Source: Orobanche coerulescens
Taxonomy: Eukaryota > Streptophyta > Magnoliopsida > Lamiales > Orobanchaceae
Reading direction: 5' to 3'
DNA: 64,000 nt
NCBI GenBank assembly: GCA_033398695.1
Contig: CM065816.1
Span: forward strand, 131,971,358-132,035,357
The stretch's first letter is position 1; each line of letters begins with the position of its first letter. Below, piece by piece: positions 30,449 to 41,448 of the stretch. The notes under the pieces were generated by a model. It ran no database searches. It had not been told where the DNA came from and saw only the letters and a list, made by a program, of their open reading frames with translations. The translations under genes were made by a program, and so were the position numbers.

Positions 30449-31552
30449 TAGTGGAAATGAAAGAATTCAATTCCTTGAACAATGATAACAATTACAAAGA
30501 TATTTATAACACTAAGAGAGATTTACACCATCCAACACTACCCCATACGGTTGTTGTAAATTTTACTAGATGGACACATAATCCGGTAATTAGTATTAAA
30601 TGTTGTAAATTTTACTAGATGGACACATAATTCGGTAATTAGTATTGAAAATTAATACCGAATTATATAATTATTAAAAGCAAACAATAAGGAAGATAGA
30701 AAAATAGAATAGTCTTTTTCCAAATAATTTTGTTATTATTATATTACTGACTTTATCAACCAAAATCGAAATGATCCTTCACGATCAGATCCGATACTAA
30801 GAAAAGGGGAGAGAAGCAGACTGTCCCGTTCAGGGACGAATTGAATGCACAAGAAATATGTAAAAAACCAACCTGTTTCTTGGATCTCTTAGTTGAAGAA
30901 AACCGCACGAAGAAAACTCCTGTCCTTAAAGGTTTTTACGCGCTTCAACGACTGTAAGTTTCAGCGTAGAACCCCAGGATTTGATGCAGCTTTATCGTCG
31001 TTCCAACCACAATGGAAGGATCGATAAATTCAAAGGCGACTACTTGGAAACTCAAAGAAAGAATAAAAAACATGAGAGAGGAGGCTGCAGATGCAGAATT
31101 CGGATAGATGAATACGGCTCCTATGGAGCTGTATTTATAGTTGCAGAACCCTAGGGATGCACCAAAAAAACGGCTAGGGTTTTTTCTTTTGGGCGGCTAG
31201 GGTTTTCAGGCCCAACTTGTCCACCAAGCAAACCCAGTTATGGAACCTTCCAGATCCGATTCGGGTCAGTCCGACCCGACTGAACTCGAGCTCCGTTAAA
31301 AAATTAAAGGCTCCTCAGCTCCTCACGAAGTGCAAAGTGCGCCTACAACGCGCCAATTTCGCGAACCTCGCGTCTCGCGTCCACGGACCGGCTCGGCGTG
31401 CGTGTGGGCTTGGCCCATCTCTAGTCTACTAAGGCCTTTGAGAGCCTAACTAGAGAAATGACCTTATAAACTCCCTTTTGTTTCTTATTCCTTCCAATGT
31501 GGGACAAAAGAAACATGCCAAACTCCATTTAGCATAAATATTTCCAACAACA
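30449..31552 (-). repeat. Copia LTR sequence(s), minus orientation, boundaries unresolved
   Basis: Read on the minus strand the segment begins at 31552 with TGTTGGAAATATTTATGC, has a TATA box (ACTATAAATACAGC, about 31130-31143) and runs past TTCTTAGTATCGGATCTG at about 30790, as a copia LTR does. A second, different LTR start (TGTTGGATGGTGTAAATC, at about 30538) lies to the left and is cut by the foldback element. Comparison with 51385-51510, where the two flanks are adjacent, indicates that roughly 990 bp (30555-31552) was inserted between the end of pol and that LTR. A ~53-bp direct repeat (TGTAAATTTTACTAGATGG) occurs at 30553-30650. Confidence 0.55.
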
Positions 31553-32760
31553 CTAAACTAGAAAACAAGAATATATACCCAAAATACAATATGTACCAAT
31601 ATATTCTAGCAGCCGAAGCGGGAGGATATGTTGAGACTCTCTAAAATATTCAAATAAGACTTCGGGGAAATCCCTTCCTAAAAATATTGGCAATGTGATG
31701 CCAAGAATATGAAGTACTCGGACTTGACCGCGATCTAGTTTCTCCGGAACAAAGTATATGTGCATTTCGATATGCTTCGTGCACTAATGATGAATTAGAT
31801 TCCCAGAGAAATAAATCGCATTTACATTATCACAATTCATTAAAGTAGCTTTAGGAATCGGGCAATGCAGCTCTAAAGGATATCTCGAAGCCAACAAGAC
31901 TTGGAATCCACATTTCTGCACTAGAACGTGATAAAGTAGCTTGTCGCGCACTAGAACGTGATAAAGTAGCTTGTCGTTTCGCGGACCAAGATACCAAAGT
32001 TTCCCCAAGAAAAACACAATATCCCGACGTCGAGGATTGATGCAAGGACACCCACCCCAATCAGTGAGACAAAGTCGAAGATGGGTATAAATAAAGACCA
32101 CGAGAATGAGTACCATGAATGTATTGTATGATCCTCTTAAAAGCATTCATGTGTTGTTGCCAGGGATCATGCATAAATAAGCACATTTGTTGGATGACAT
32201 AGGAAATGACAGGCCATGTAAAAGTGAGGTATTGAAGGGCACCGCGAGACTCCTGTAACTCAATGCGTTGGAGTAAGGGGTGCTGCCTGTCGCACTGAGC
32301 TTCGGTTGAGTGTCAACCAAAATGGCGGATGGTTTGCAATCTGACATTCCGGCTCGTTCTATTTTCTTCATGGCCTATTTGTGCTGATACAGAAAGAGAC
32401 CAACATTGTGACGAGACACCGAAATATTGAAAAATAATTGAGTGGACCAAATCCTTTACCGCAAAATCGGTACTTAGAAGAGAGAGAGGTTGTACGAAGC
32501 TTCTTCGATGAAGCTGTCAAAATAATATTATCCACGTATAATAGTAAGTAAGCCATATCATTTCATTTCCTGTATATGAACAATGATTCGGTTTACTATG
32601 GGTAAAACCAAATGAAAAATTATAATTCACAAATCTTTTATACCATGCCCGAGGAGCCTGCTTCAACCCATATAACTATTTCTTCAACAAATAGGCATGA
32701 TTCAGATTGTTCCAGTTCCAAAAACCCAACTGTTTATGCATGTAGACAAAACCCAACTGT
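31553..32760 (-). pseudogene. Copia RT/RNase H fragment (decayed)
   Basis: C-terminal part of a copia polyprotein in broken frames. From the N-terminus: QLGFWNWNNLNH near 32740, LYGLKQAPRAWYKRF near 32660, the catalytic strand YLLLYVDNIILTASS (32510-32556; YVDD changed to YVDN), GPLNYFSIFRCLV, then RNase H pieces AGMSDCKPSAILVDTQPKLS (32300-32360), CDNVNAIYFSGNLIHH (31790-31830) and EMHIYFVPEKLDRGQVRVLH (31690-31765). Stops and shifts are frequent. It ends at the junction with the LTR-like block at 31552. Confidence 0.8.
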
Positions 32761-32831
32761 TTCGTGTTGATAGTGATATAAAATAGCAGAATAATAGGAT
32801 GTGGAATGGGAAAGACGGAGGCAAGGCAAAG

Positions 32832-33012
32832 TGTTGGGATTCGGCCCAGCATCCTGCCTGCATGGGCTTAAAAATGCGCGAGGTGCGGCTTGCGATTCGA
32901 CCTGTGAGATCTGCACTAGAAAGTGGTTAAATGAATTGATTTAGACTACTCATACCAACAAGATGCATCTTCTTTTTTGGTAGCCATCTCATAGAAATTC
33001 CAAAGTTAAGCG
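32832..33012 (+). repeat. Partial Cassandra LTR in inverted orientation
   Basis: Starts TGTTGGGATTCGGCCCAGC and follows the complete LTR closely up to AAAGTTAAGCG inside the 5S-like part, then breaks off. It is opposite in strand to 33369-33687, which a simple TRIM insertion cannot give. Confidence 0.85.
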
Positions 33013-33354
33013 TAATCCCACTCCCAGTACCTGCCAACATCTCAATCCCATAGTCTGGAAACCTCCACGAACTAGATTTGATCACATAACCCTCTCGTGG
33101 CTGGATTCATTCACACAATCCTCCAACACTTGACATCAACATCTGTTCCAGCTCCGTTTACTTCTGCTGCGCTAGTATTTCAGTTCCAGCATACTAGATT
33201 TGATCACATAGCCCTCCAGCACCTGACAACCTCCACAGTGCCAACTTCTTAGTTCCGGCCAACTGGCAACATTTGCTGTATGCCCGCCTCTTAGTTCCAA
33301 CACTCTGGCAGCCTCCACTGTAGGATACTTCGAGGGAATCCGCACCCGTGACCT

Positions 33355-33366
33355 GCTCTGATACCA
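33355..33366 (-). promoter_or_regulatory. Primer binding site (initiator tRNA-Met)
   Basis: Minus-strand TGGTATCAGAGC, perfect complement of the initiator tRNA-Met 3' end, 2 nt from the LTR end. Confidence 0.9.
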
Positions 33367-33368
33367 AT

Positions 33369-33687
33369 TGTTGGTCCCTGAAAATGATGAAGACTATCCT
33401 CACTGTACCAACACGAGTCTTTTCTAGCGCGCTTTGTCCTCACTCACGCGCACCCTGAGAAACTTCCCAGGGGGTCACCCATTCCATAACTACTCCAGGC
33501 CAAGCACGCTTAACTTTGGAATTTCTATGAGATGGCTACCAGAAAATAAAATGCATCTTGTTGGTATGAGTAGTCCAAATCAATTCATTTAACCACTTTC
33601 TAGTGTAGATCTTACAGGTCGAATCGCAAGCCGCGCCTCGCGCATTTTTAAGCCCATGCAGGCAGGATGCTGGGCCGAATCCCAACA
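33369..33687 (-). repeat. Cassandra LTR (complete)
   Basis: A 319-bp LTR, on the minus strand from TGTTGGGATTCGGCCCAGC to GGGACCAACA, immediately followed by the PBS. It encloses the 5S rRNA-like segment at 33461-33571, whose AAGTTAAGCGTGCTTGG and ATGGGTGACC correspond to the internal pol III promoter of 5S genes. The arrangement is that of Cassandra LTRs. Confidence 0.88.
33461..33571 (-). other. 5S rRNA-derived segment within Cassandra LTR
   Basis: Minus-strand CTCATACCAACAAGATGCA, TCTCATAGAAATTCC, AAAGTTAAGCGTGCTTGG, GGAGTAGTTATGGAATGG and GTGACCCCCTGGGAAGT line up in order with plant 5S rRNA from about base 9 to base 105. The promoter boxes are largely kept, while the stems are altered. 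It is not a 5S gene because it is embedded in an LTR and diverged. Confidence 0.85.
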
Positions 33688-33998
33688 CAAAGTAAACTCA
33701 TACAACTGATATTCGATGATGTTCAGGTAGGAGGATGAGTGATCAAAGAGCTAACGGATCAAAATTGCATGTAAGCTAATGAAGCCCACAATGCAATAGT
33801 ACAAGAATGCTCATAAAATATCGAATACTTGAAATCTGTGAATGAAAAATATATGGTTGGAAAGGCAATCGAGTTAACTTTTCTAACTCCATGATCGTTC
33901 GTAAATCCAAATTTTATAGAGAAGGTTATGACAAAAAGGGCCAAAATGGACGCAGAGTGTAATATCCGGCTATTATTATTTATTTTTATGTTGTTGTC
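33688..33998. other. Unassigned spacer
   Basis: AT-rich, no repeat ends recognised. The one 61-codon minus-strand frame has no recognisable motif. Confidence 0.45.
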
Positions 33999-35653
33999 TG
34001 TTGGGATTCGGTGCCTAAAACGAAGGCCCAGCGGAAGCGGTAAAATGAAAATTAATTCAATCTGAATCCCTACGAGGATCGATCGAGCTACGTATATACG
34101 AATATTAAACGAAACACAAGAGATACAAGAAACTTACCCTTGTAGTCTGTTGATTAAATGGATTCCTTCTCTTGAGCAATTCCCCAAGTTTTAGTTGAAT
34201 TCCCTACGATCCAATTTGCTCCAAGCTCTTGGATGATCCAACGCCGAAAGGACCGCATCTCTACTTGCCACGCGTCGGAGAAATGAACGGAACGACGATC
34301 ACCTTGCTATCCTCCGAGGATACGGCTAGAGCTAGGATGATGAAGCTTTCGATTGTGATTATAGCACTCTAAGTGTATAACTCACTTTCTCTCTTTGATT
34401 TTTTGATTTTTCTCCAAGAACCACCAACAAGAAATGAAGAAGAAGATGAAGACAATTAAGAAAAATATTTTCTCTCTCTCACTCTTGAACTCACGGTTGA
34501 ACACAATCAATTGCAAGGGAGAGTTTGTCTTCTCTTTTTATTCTTCAATCAACAACTCATCAAATCACTTTTTATAATAAAAGAGATTTCATGTCCCCTA
34601 AGACAAAACACTTCATGATATTAAATCATGAAGTCTTCCACCACATTAGGTGGAAGACAAAGGGAGGGCGGCCATTTAGAAGAGTAGGAAAGAGTTCGGT
34701 TCATTTCGGGCTCCCGTGAGTCCAAACAAATAAACTCTGATTCTGTTCTGATGTATTTATATCGATTAATTAATCCAATTAATTAATCATATCAAATACA
34801 TAATAACATAATTAATTTCTCCAAGAAATAATTATATCCATGAATTAATTTAATTACCCAGTAATTTATTTAATTCATTAGGCAGTAAATTAATTTATCC
34901 AATAAATCAATTTAAACATCCAATGTCCCAAATTTAGATATCCAATATCTAATATTCACACTACTACAAAACAGACTTTTAACAGCGGTTATTTGGGCCA
35001 TTTAACAGCGGTTCTGGAACCGCCGTTGTATGTACCGCTGTTAATTTTAACAGCAGTTTTTGTAACCGCCGTTGAATTATACAAAATAACGGCGGTTAAT
35101 TGTAACCGCTGTTAAACCTGCATTTAATAAGGTTTCCAATAACCGCTGTTAACAGCTGATTCGTAACGGCGGTCAAAGAATTTAACTGCGGTTTTGTTGA
35201 ACCGCTGTTATTTTGTCCAGTTTTTTCCAAATTTTGGCATTATTTTGCATAATCCAGTACCTGACTCGGATCAAACAAGTCAATAAACCACCAATTCATC
35301 GAATCCAAACACACCGAAAATAACTAACCAACACCAAATTCATTGAACCACCAATTCATTGAAACAGATGATATAAAAAACACCAATTCATCCAAATAAT
35401 TCATACAAATATCAAATGTACAATTCATACAAATAATTCACACACAAAAACACCAAAATCATGCCGCGAGACAATTTTGAACCTCCAAGAAATAATGTCC
35501 CCAATCAACTCGAATTTTATTAATAACATCTTGAGACAGTGCTCCAACATCATCAAACATCTGCACATATAAACGTATAATAAACAAACTTTAAATGTAA
35601 ACGAGTAAACAGTTTTATCACCACTTCAAGTTAAAAATATACTACCTCCATCC

Positions 35654-36863
35654 TGTTGGAATATTTATTCCACACATTATTTAATTTATGTTTTGATGAT
35701 TAAAGTTGCTAAACTACAAAACAACATCGAGGCGAAGCAAAACGGCGAAGCAGGCGAAGACGCAAAAATTGCAATCTGGACTGCATTAGCGCACGCTAAG
35801 GGACATATGTTAGCGCACGCTAACGAGGAGTCACCATTCCGGCTAGTATCGAAGTAAGCTGCAGTGAAGTCAGCAGATGGATAGCGCACGCTACACTCTA
35901 TTATTAGCGCACGCTACCCTCTATTATTAACGCACGCTATCGAGCCATGTTACTGTTGTGGAAGATATTCAAACACAGAATGACGTATGCAATGAAGTCA
36001 TCATTAGCGCACGCTACAAAGGATGATTAGCGCATGCTAAGATGTTTGAATCTAGTCAATCCGAACGTTGGGAAAAGCAGGTCAAAGTCAGCATATCAAA
36101 CGGTCACTTTGACAATCCATGCAACGGATATATTGGATTAGCGCACGCTACAAAGGAAGTGGTAGCGCACGCTAACTGTTAAGGGAAGTAGCTACTGGAC
36201 TGAAATATAAAGTGATTAACGCACGCTACATGAAAGCCTTTACGTACGCTAGAGCAAAAATGTGCGATAGCGCACGCTAAGAAGGAAGGCTAGCGCACAC
36301 TAGCTAGTCAACTGGCAGCAACGGCTAGTAAGGAGGAAGAAGGCTATAAATACCAAGGAGTTGGTATTATTCCATACAACAACATTGAGCAAAGCATACA
36401 TACGTGTTATATCATTATAAACATTATAGTTGTTGTTCTTGAGCTTAATTAAGAGTGATTGAGTGTTATACACAAGATCATACACGAGCGATAAAAAGAA
36501 AAGATACGATTTGATTCGGTGTTATTAGGATCAAGGATCCGGCATTGTTAGAATCGCAATCGCTATCTTAGTGAGGTTTATCTAGTACCGATAGAAAGCT
36601 AGAGTGGTTGATTCCTTATCCAATAGAAAAGGAAAAACGGTTTTACTCGGACCGATAGAAGACGAGCTTGTAACGGTAATCCCTCGACCGATAGAAGAGA
36701 GGCGTAGAGGTTTTGATCTTAAGCCTAAGGAAAAAGATACATCGAGAGAGGACGTAGGCTTCGTTAATAGCCGAACCTCTATAAATCCTCGTGTCCTTTA
36801 TTTTCCGCAATTTATTTTCGCTTCCGCATAAAACGGCGCAAATATCCGATTTGGTACCCAACA
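35654..36863 (+). repeat. 5' LTR of TR-GAG element
   Basis: TGTTGGAATATTTATTCC to GGTACCCAACA, 1210 bp. U3 (35770-36300) holds 13 copies of a TAGCGCACGCTA-like motif. A TATA box (TATAAATA) is at 36345-36352, about 520 bp before the LTR end, so R/U5 is long. The 3' LTR (1203 bp) is closely similar, with a few short indels around 35740-35850 and 36180-36230. Confidence 0.93.
36345..36352 (+). promoter_or_regulatory. TATA box in TR-GAG 5' LTR
   Basis: TATAAATA within GAAGGCTATAAATACCAAGG. The same box stands in the 3' LTR at 39608-39615. It follows the motif-rich region directly. Confidence 0.7.
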
Positions 36864-36865
36864 AT

Positions 36866-36877
36866 TGGTATCGGAGC
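36866..36877 (+). promoter_or_regulatory. Primer binding site of TR-GAG element
   Basis: TGGTATCGGAGC, 11 of 12 bases of the standard initiator tRNA-Met PBS TGGTATCAGAGC, 2 nt after the LTR end. Confidence 0.85.
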
Positions 36878-36920
36878 GGTACTCCAATACGCGGCTTAAC
36901 ATCCGAGGAGAAAAGATCCA

Positions 36921-38465
36921 ATGGCGTTCCAAATGGCTCCAGTCGAAGGCCTTGCTCTCAACCGACCACCATTTTTTGATGGCGCAAACTTCATGACATG
37001 GAAGAAGAAGATGTCGATATTCATTCGAGCTTACGACATCGAACTTTGGAAGGTGATTTGTCTTGGTCCCAAAATCCCGACGAACTCAAACGGAACTCTC
37101 AAAACCTTTGAAGAGTATGACGATGCGGATTGGAAAAACGACCATTATAATTGCAAAGCGACGCAATTATTATACTGTGCTTTAAATCCGGAAGAACACA
37201 ACCGGATATCATCGTGTGATAGTGCCAAAGAAATCTGGAAAATGCTTGAGGTAACACACGAAGGTACGTCTCAAGTCAAGGAGACGAAGATAAACATGCT
37301 CCTTCACGATTATGAATTATTCCAAATGAAGGACGACGAATCCATCTCGATTATGCTTGACCGATTTTCGGTTATTACTAATGGATTAGCATGTTACGGA
37401 AAACCATTTTCGAGTAGTGAGAAAGTAAAGAAAATTCTCCGATCACTACCTCGAGAATGGGACGGTACGGTTACGGCAATAATGGAATCAAAAGATTTAA
37501 ATACTCTCGATTTTAGTGCTCTCGTTGGTTCTCTTATCAACTACGAGATTGTTCTAAAATCTCGAAATGCCAAACCGAAACCGAAGGAGAGGTCGATAGC
37601 CTTCAAGGCTAAAATGTCGAAAAAAAAAGAAGAAACCCCGGTGGACGAAAGCGACGAAGAAATGGCATATTATGCCAAAAATATTAATAAGTTCCAACAC
37701 TTATTAAACCGGAGAAAGAAGGACATTCAAGCGGGCGAACCTAAGAAATTCGACAACACTTGTCGATTATGTGGTAAACCAGGCCACTTTGCTAAGAACT
37801 GTCGAGTAAAGCAAAAGGAGGTTCTAATCGCAACATGGAGCGACGAAGATCCCGATGAAGATTTTCTTGAACAAAATAATCTCGCGCTCATGGCCCGGAG
37901 TTCATTCGACGATAGCGACGTCGAAAGCCAAGTAAGTAATTCCTACGACGAACTTTTTGAAGCATTCGAATTATTACATACGGACTATCAAAATGCTTTA
38001 AATGAAATTAAATCCCTCAAGTCTAAATATAAAACTTTGGAAATTGAAAATTCCAAAATACTTGAAAAAGGGAAATTTGTCGAAATTGATCATTCGAAAT
38101 GCCTTGAAAATGAAAATATTTTGAAAAATGATCTTTTAAAAGTTCAAGATGAACTAAAAATTTTGACAAAGAAATTCTCGTGCGGCAACGATAAATTTGA
38201 ACAAATGTTATGTGTTCAAAAATATACTCTAAATAAAGAGGGGTTAGGATTCAAATCACGTTCGAAAAACGAATCCGTTAATTTCAATATACCCCGATGT
38301 GAAAAATATTTGAAAATTGAACATCACATTTCAAATTGCAAAAGCCCAAGACGGACGATAAAAATTAAAAAGATTTGGGTTCCTAAAGGAACAAACGTTT
38401 CAAACATCGTCTATGTTTCAAAAGAAAAACCAACTATCGGTTGGATCCCCAAAAATAAACTTTGA
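36921..38465 (+). CDS. Gag polyprotein of TR-GAG element
   Basis: An intact 514-residue copia-type Gag, nucleocapsid and capsid of the virus-like particle. Residues 10-40 (NRPPFFDGANFMTWKKKMSI) are the gag N-terminal motif. Residues 100-215 form the UBN2-type domain (EIWKMLEVTHEGTSQVKETK, ELFQMKDDESISIMLDRF, ILRSLPREWDGTVTAI). Residues 281-294 are the zinc knuckle CRLCGKPGHFAKNC. Residues 345-420 are a Lys/Glu/Leu-rich coiled coil. It ends KIWVPKGTNVSNIV ... IGWIPKNKL, the stretch that in full copia elements stands just before the protease, whose DSG/HMTG motif is missing. The start Met is 44 nt after the PBS, as usual. The open frame suggests recent selection or recent insertion. Confidence 0.92.
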   Translation: MAFQMAPVEGLALNRPPFFDGANFMTWKKKMSIFIRAYDIELWKVICLGPKIPTNSNGTLKTFEEYDDADWKNDHYNCKATQLLYCALNPEEHNRISSCDSAKEIWKMLEVTHEGTSQVKETKINMLLHDYELFQMKDDESISIMLDRFSVITNGLACYGKPFSSSEKVKKILRSLPREWDGTVTAIMESKDLNTLDFSALVGSLINYEIVLKSRNAKPKPKERSIAFKAKMSKKKEETPVDESDEEMAYYAKNINKFQHLLNRRKKDIQAGEPKKFDNTCRLCGKPGHFAKNCRVKQKEVLIATWSDEDPDEDFLEQNNLALMARSSFDDSDVESQVSNSYDELFEAFELLHTDYQNALNEIKSLKSKYKTLEIENSKILEKGKFVEIDHSKCLENENILKNDLLKVQDELKILTKKFSCGNDKFEQMLCVQKYTLNKEGLGFKSRSKNESVNFNIPRCEKYLKIEHHISNCKSPRRTIKIKKIWVPKGTNVSNIVYVSKEKPTIGWIPKNKL

Positions 38466-38922
38466 CAAATGATATTTTACAAAGGGGGAGAAGGAAATAA
38501 TATTTTCAGGGGGAGTTTATACCCTTATTAATGCATAAATTGGTATCATGCATATTTATTTCATTTGGTATCCTTTATATTTTTTTTCTACTGTTTGATG
38601 AAAACAAAAAGGGGGAGAAAGATATGAATTGAGATAAAAATGATAAAAATGAGAAGGAGATGAAGAGGAGATAAAAATGCGAAAAATCGAAGAAGTCGAA
38701 AAGAAAAGAAAAGCATACAAATAGGGGGAGTTGAAAAAAATTGAAAAACGAAAAACGACGGAGTTGAAAAATGAAGAAGTCGAAAAAGAAGAAAAAGAAA
38801 AGAAATGGAGAAACTAACGAAACGATCAAAGCCGAAAACTTTGATTCGTATAAATATACAGATATTATTTTTACAGATTATCCAATTCAAGAGTTGTTTT
38901 GTAATCATCAAAAGGGGGAGAT
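38466..38922 (+). other. Non-coding 3' internal region and polypurine tract of TR-GAG
   Basis: Repeated GGGGGAG blocks (38484, 38508, 38610, 38725, 38914), the last of which (AAAAGGGGGAGA at 38910-38921) adjoins the 3' LTR and is the plus-strand primer. The others look like vestigial polypurine tracts or duplications of this end. Frames here are low-complexity (Lys/Glu or, in reverse, Phe/Leu) and not genes. Confidence 0.75.
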
Positions 38923-40125
38923 TGTTGGAATATTTATTCCACACATTATTTAATTTATGTTTTGATGATTAAAGTTGCTAAACTACAAAACAACATCGAG
39001 GCGAAGCAAAACGCAAGGAAAGCGAAGACGCAAAATTGCAACTGGATCGCATTAGCGCACGCTAAGGGACATATGTTAGCGCACGCTAACGAGGAGTCAG
39101 CTGCATTCCAGCCTAGTATCGAAGTAAGCTGCAGTGAAGTCAGCAGATGGATAGCGCACGCTACACTCTATTATTAGCGCACACTACCCTCTATTATTAA
39201 CGCACGCTATCGAGCCATGTTACTGTTGTGGAAGATATTCAAACACAGAATGACGTATGCAATGAAGTCATCATTAGCGCACGCTACAAAGGATGATTAG
39301 CGCACGCTAAGATGTTTGAATCTAGTCAATCCGAGCGTTGGGAAAAGCGGTCAAAGTCGGCATATCAAACGGTCACTTTGACAATCCATGCAACGGATAT
39401 ATTGGATTAGCGCACGCTACAAAGGAAGTGGTAGCGCACGCTAATCATTAAGGCGAGCTACCGATGAAATATAAAGTGATTAACGACGCTACATGAAAGC
39501 CTTTACGTACGCTAGAGCAAAATGTGCGATAGCGCACGCTAAGAAGGAAGGCTAGCGCACGCTAGCTAGTCAACCGGCAAAGAACGGCTAGTAAGGAGGA
39601 AGAAGGCTATAAATACCAAGGAGTTGGTATTATTCCATACAACAACATTGAGCAAAGCATACATACGTGTTATATCATTGTAAACATTATAGTTGTTGTT
39701 CTTGAGCTTAATTAAGAGTGATTGAGTGTTATACACAAGATCATACACGAGCGATAAAAGAAAAGATACGATTTGATTCGGTGTTATTAGGATCAAGGAT
39801 CCGGCATTGTTAGAATCACAATCGCTATCTTAGTGAGGTTTATCTAGTACCGATAGAAAGCTAGAGTGGTTGATTCCTTATCCAATAGAAAAGGAAAAAC
39901 GGTTTTACTCGGACCGATAGAAGACGAGCTTGTAACGGTAATCCCTCGACCGATAGAAGAGAGGCGTAGAGGTTTTGATCTTAAGCCTAAGGAAAAAGAT
40001 ACATCGAGAGAGGACGTAGGCTTCGTTAATAGCCGAACCTCTATAAATCCTCGTGTCCTTTATTTTCCGCAATTTATTTTCGCTTCCGCATAAAACGGCG
40101 CAAATATCCGATTTGGTACCCAACA
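38923..40125 (+). repeat. 3' LTR of TR-GAG element
   Basis: Direct copy of the 5' LTR (TGTTGGAATATTTATTCC to GGTACCCAACA), with the same motif array and TATA box. It abuts the TSD CATCC at 40126-40130 and then the Cys exon of the C48 gene. Confidence 0.93.
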
Positions 40126-40261
40126 CATCCAACCATCCAAAATACGCGCTCGGACGATAGTCGACATCCAGTGCATAATATAATAACCACACTCCCAATC
40201 TCCATTTTGTTTATTACACTAAAACAAAATAAGACACAATTATATGAGTCGCTTTCAGTAA

Positions 40262-40393
40262 ATAAAATCAACACACAACATACACAGTAAAAAACACACA
40301 CTGACACAAACACATAAAGCACACAAGCACACAAACACACACACTGCACACGAACAAACAAACACACACACACACAGACACACACTGCACACC

Positions 40394-40432
<39 letters not shown>

Positions 40433-40456
40433 CACAGGAAACGCATACACTGCACA

Positions 40457-40515
<59 letters not shown>

Positions 40516-40947
40516 AACAGTAAAAACGCGCACACACACACACACACACACTGCACACATACACTGCACAAACAGTAAAAACGCACACACACACACACAC
40601 ACAACACAGAAAAAAACACCAACACAAACACACAATACACACAAACATAAAAATACACAGTACACACAGCGCGCACACACACACACACACACTGCACACA
40701 CTGCACACACAACACACACTGCACACAAAACACACACACTGCACACACACACACGCACACACTACACACACTGCGAACACACACTGCGCACACACACAAC
40801 ATAGAAAAAAAACACCAACACAAACACACACAAACATAAACACACAGTACACACAGCACACACACACACACACGCACTGCACACAAACACACACAAACAC
40901 ATATATACACACAGTACACACACACACATTGCACAAACAAACATACA

Positions 40948-40996
<49 letters not shown>

Positions 40997-41054
40997 CACA
41001 CACAACACACAAACACATTCAAACACAAACACACAAACACAGCACACACACACA

Positions 41055-41106
<52 letters not shown>

Positions 41107-41110
41107 CACT
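40262..41110. repeat. Long compound CA microsatellite
   Basis: About 850 bp of (CA)n interrupted by ACTGCACA, AAACAC and AAAAAACACC. It lies in an intron of the C48 gene on the minus strand. The long Cys/Val frames on the minus strand are translations of TG repeats and are not genes. Similar shorter tracts are at 41308-41510, 42260-42480 and 43440-43830. Confidence 0.95.
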
Positions 41111-41169
41111 GCACATACACACACTGCACAGAAAAAAAACCAACACAAATAAACGGACATTTCATACAC

Positions 41170-41414
41170 GATATGTTGGGAGAAGATCCTTAAGACGAAA
41201 GTTAACATCTATCCCAAAGGGAGAATATCCTTACGACGTTAACCACGTCTATCCCAAAATAATTCGTGTTTCCAAACACAATGTTGTCGTACACATTCAA
41301 ATATTTACACACACACACACACAGAGCACACACACACTGCGCACACACACAACATAGAAAAAAAACACCAACACAAACACACAATACACACAGCACACAA
41401 ACACAAACACACAT

Positions 41415-41448
<34 letters not shown>

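Larger units (their letters stand above)
32832..33687 (-). mobile_element. Cassandra-type TRIM retrotransposon with inverted LTRs
   Basis: Very small LTR element without proteins. The right LTR (33369-33687, minus orientation) is complete and is followed by a perfect Met-tRNA PBS. The left LTR copy (32832-33012) lies in the opposite orientation and stops inside the 5S-like part, so the unit is rearranged. The 340-bp internal DNA (33013-33354) is non-coding and contains repeated wording (CTAGATTTGATCACATA twice, AACTTCTTAGTTCC / CCTCTTAGTTCC). 5S rRNA-like sequence in the LTR is diagnostic for Cassandra, a known plant TRIM family. Confidence 0.85.
35654..40125 (+). mobile_element. Gag-only LTR retrotransposon (TR-GAG type), copia-related
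   Basis: A 4472-bp element with LTRs at 35654-36863 and 38923-40125, a 5-bp duplication CATCC on both sides (35649-35653, 40126-40130), PBS 36866-36877 and polypurine tract 38910-38921. The internal domain has one open frame, Gag (36921-38465), and then 450 bp of non-coding A/G-rich DNA. There is no protease, integrase or RT. Small gag-only LTR elements (TR-GAG) are described in plants and depend on a related copia partner. Nothing in the structure is broken, so it may be mobilisable in trans. Confidence 0.92.

Noticed and set aside
30552..31552. Solo LTR with a 5-bp TSD
   Set aside because: The left boundary and TSD could not be matched against the paralogue at 51385-51510, so only an unresolved LTR block is reported.
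33461..33571. Possible 5S rRNA gene
   Set aside because: Diverged, embedded in a complete LTR with an adjacent tRNA-Met PBS, so it belongs to a Cassandra TRIM.
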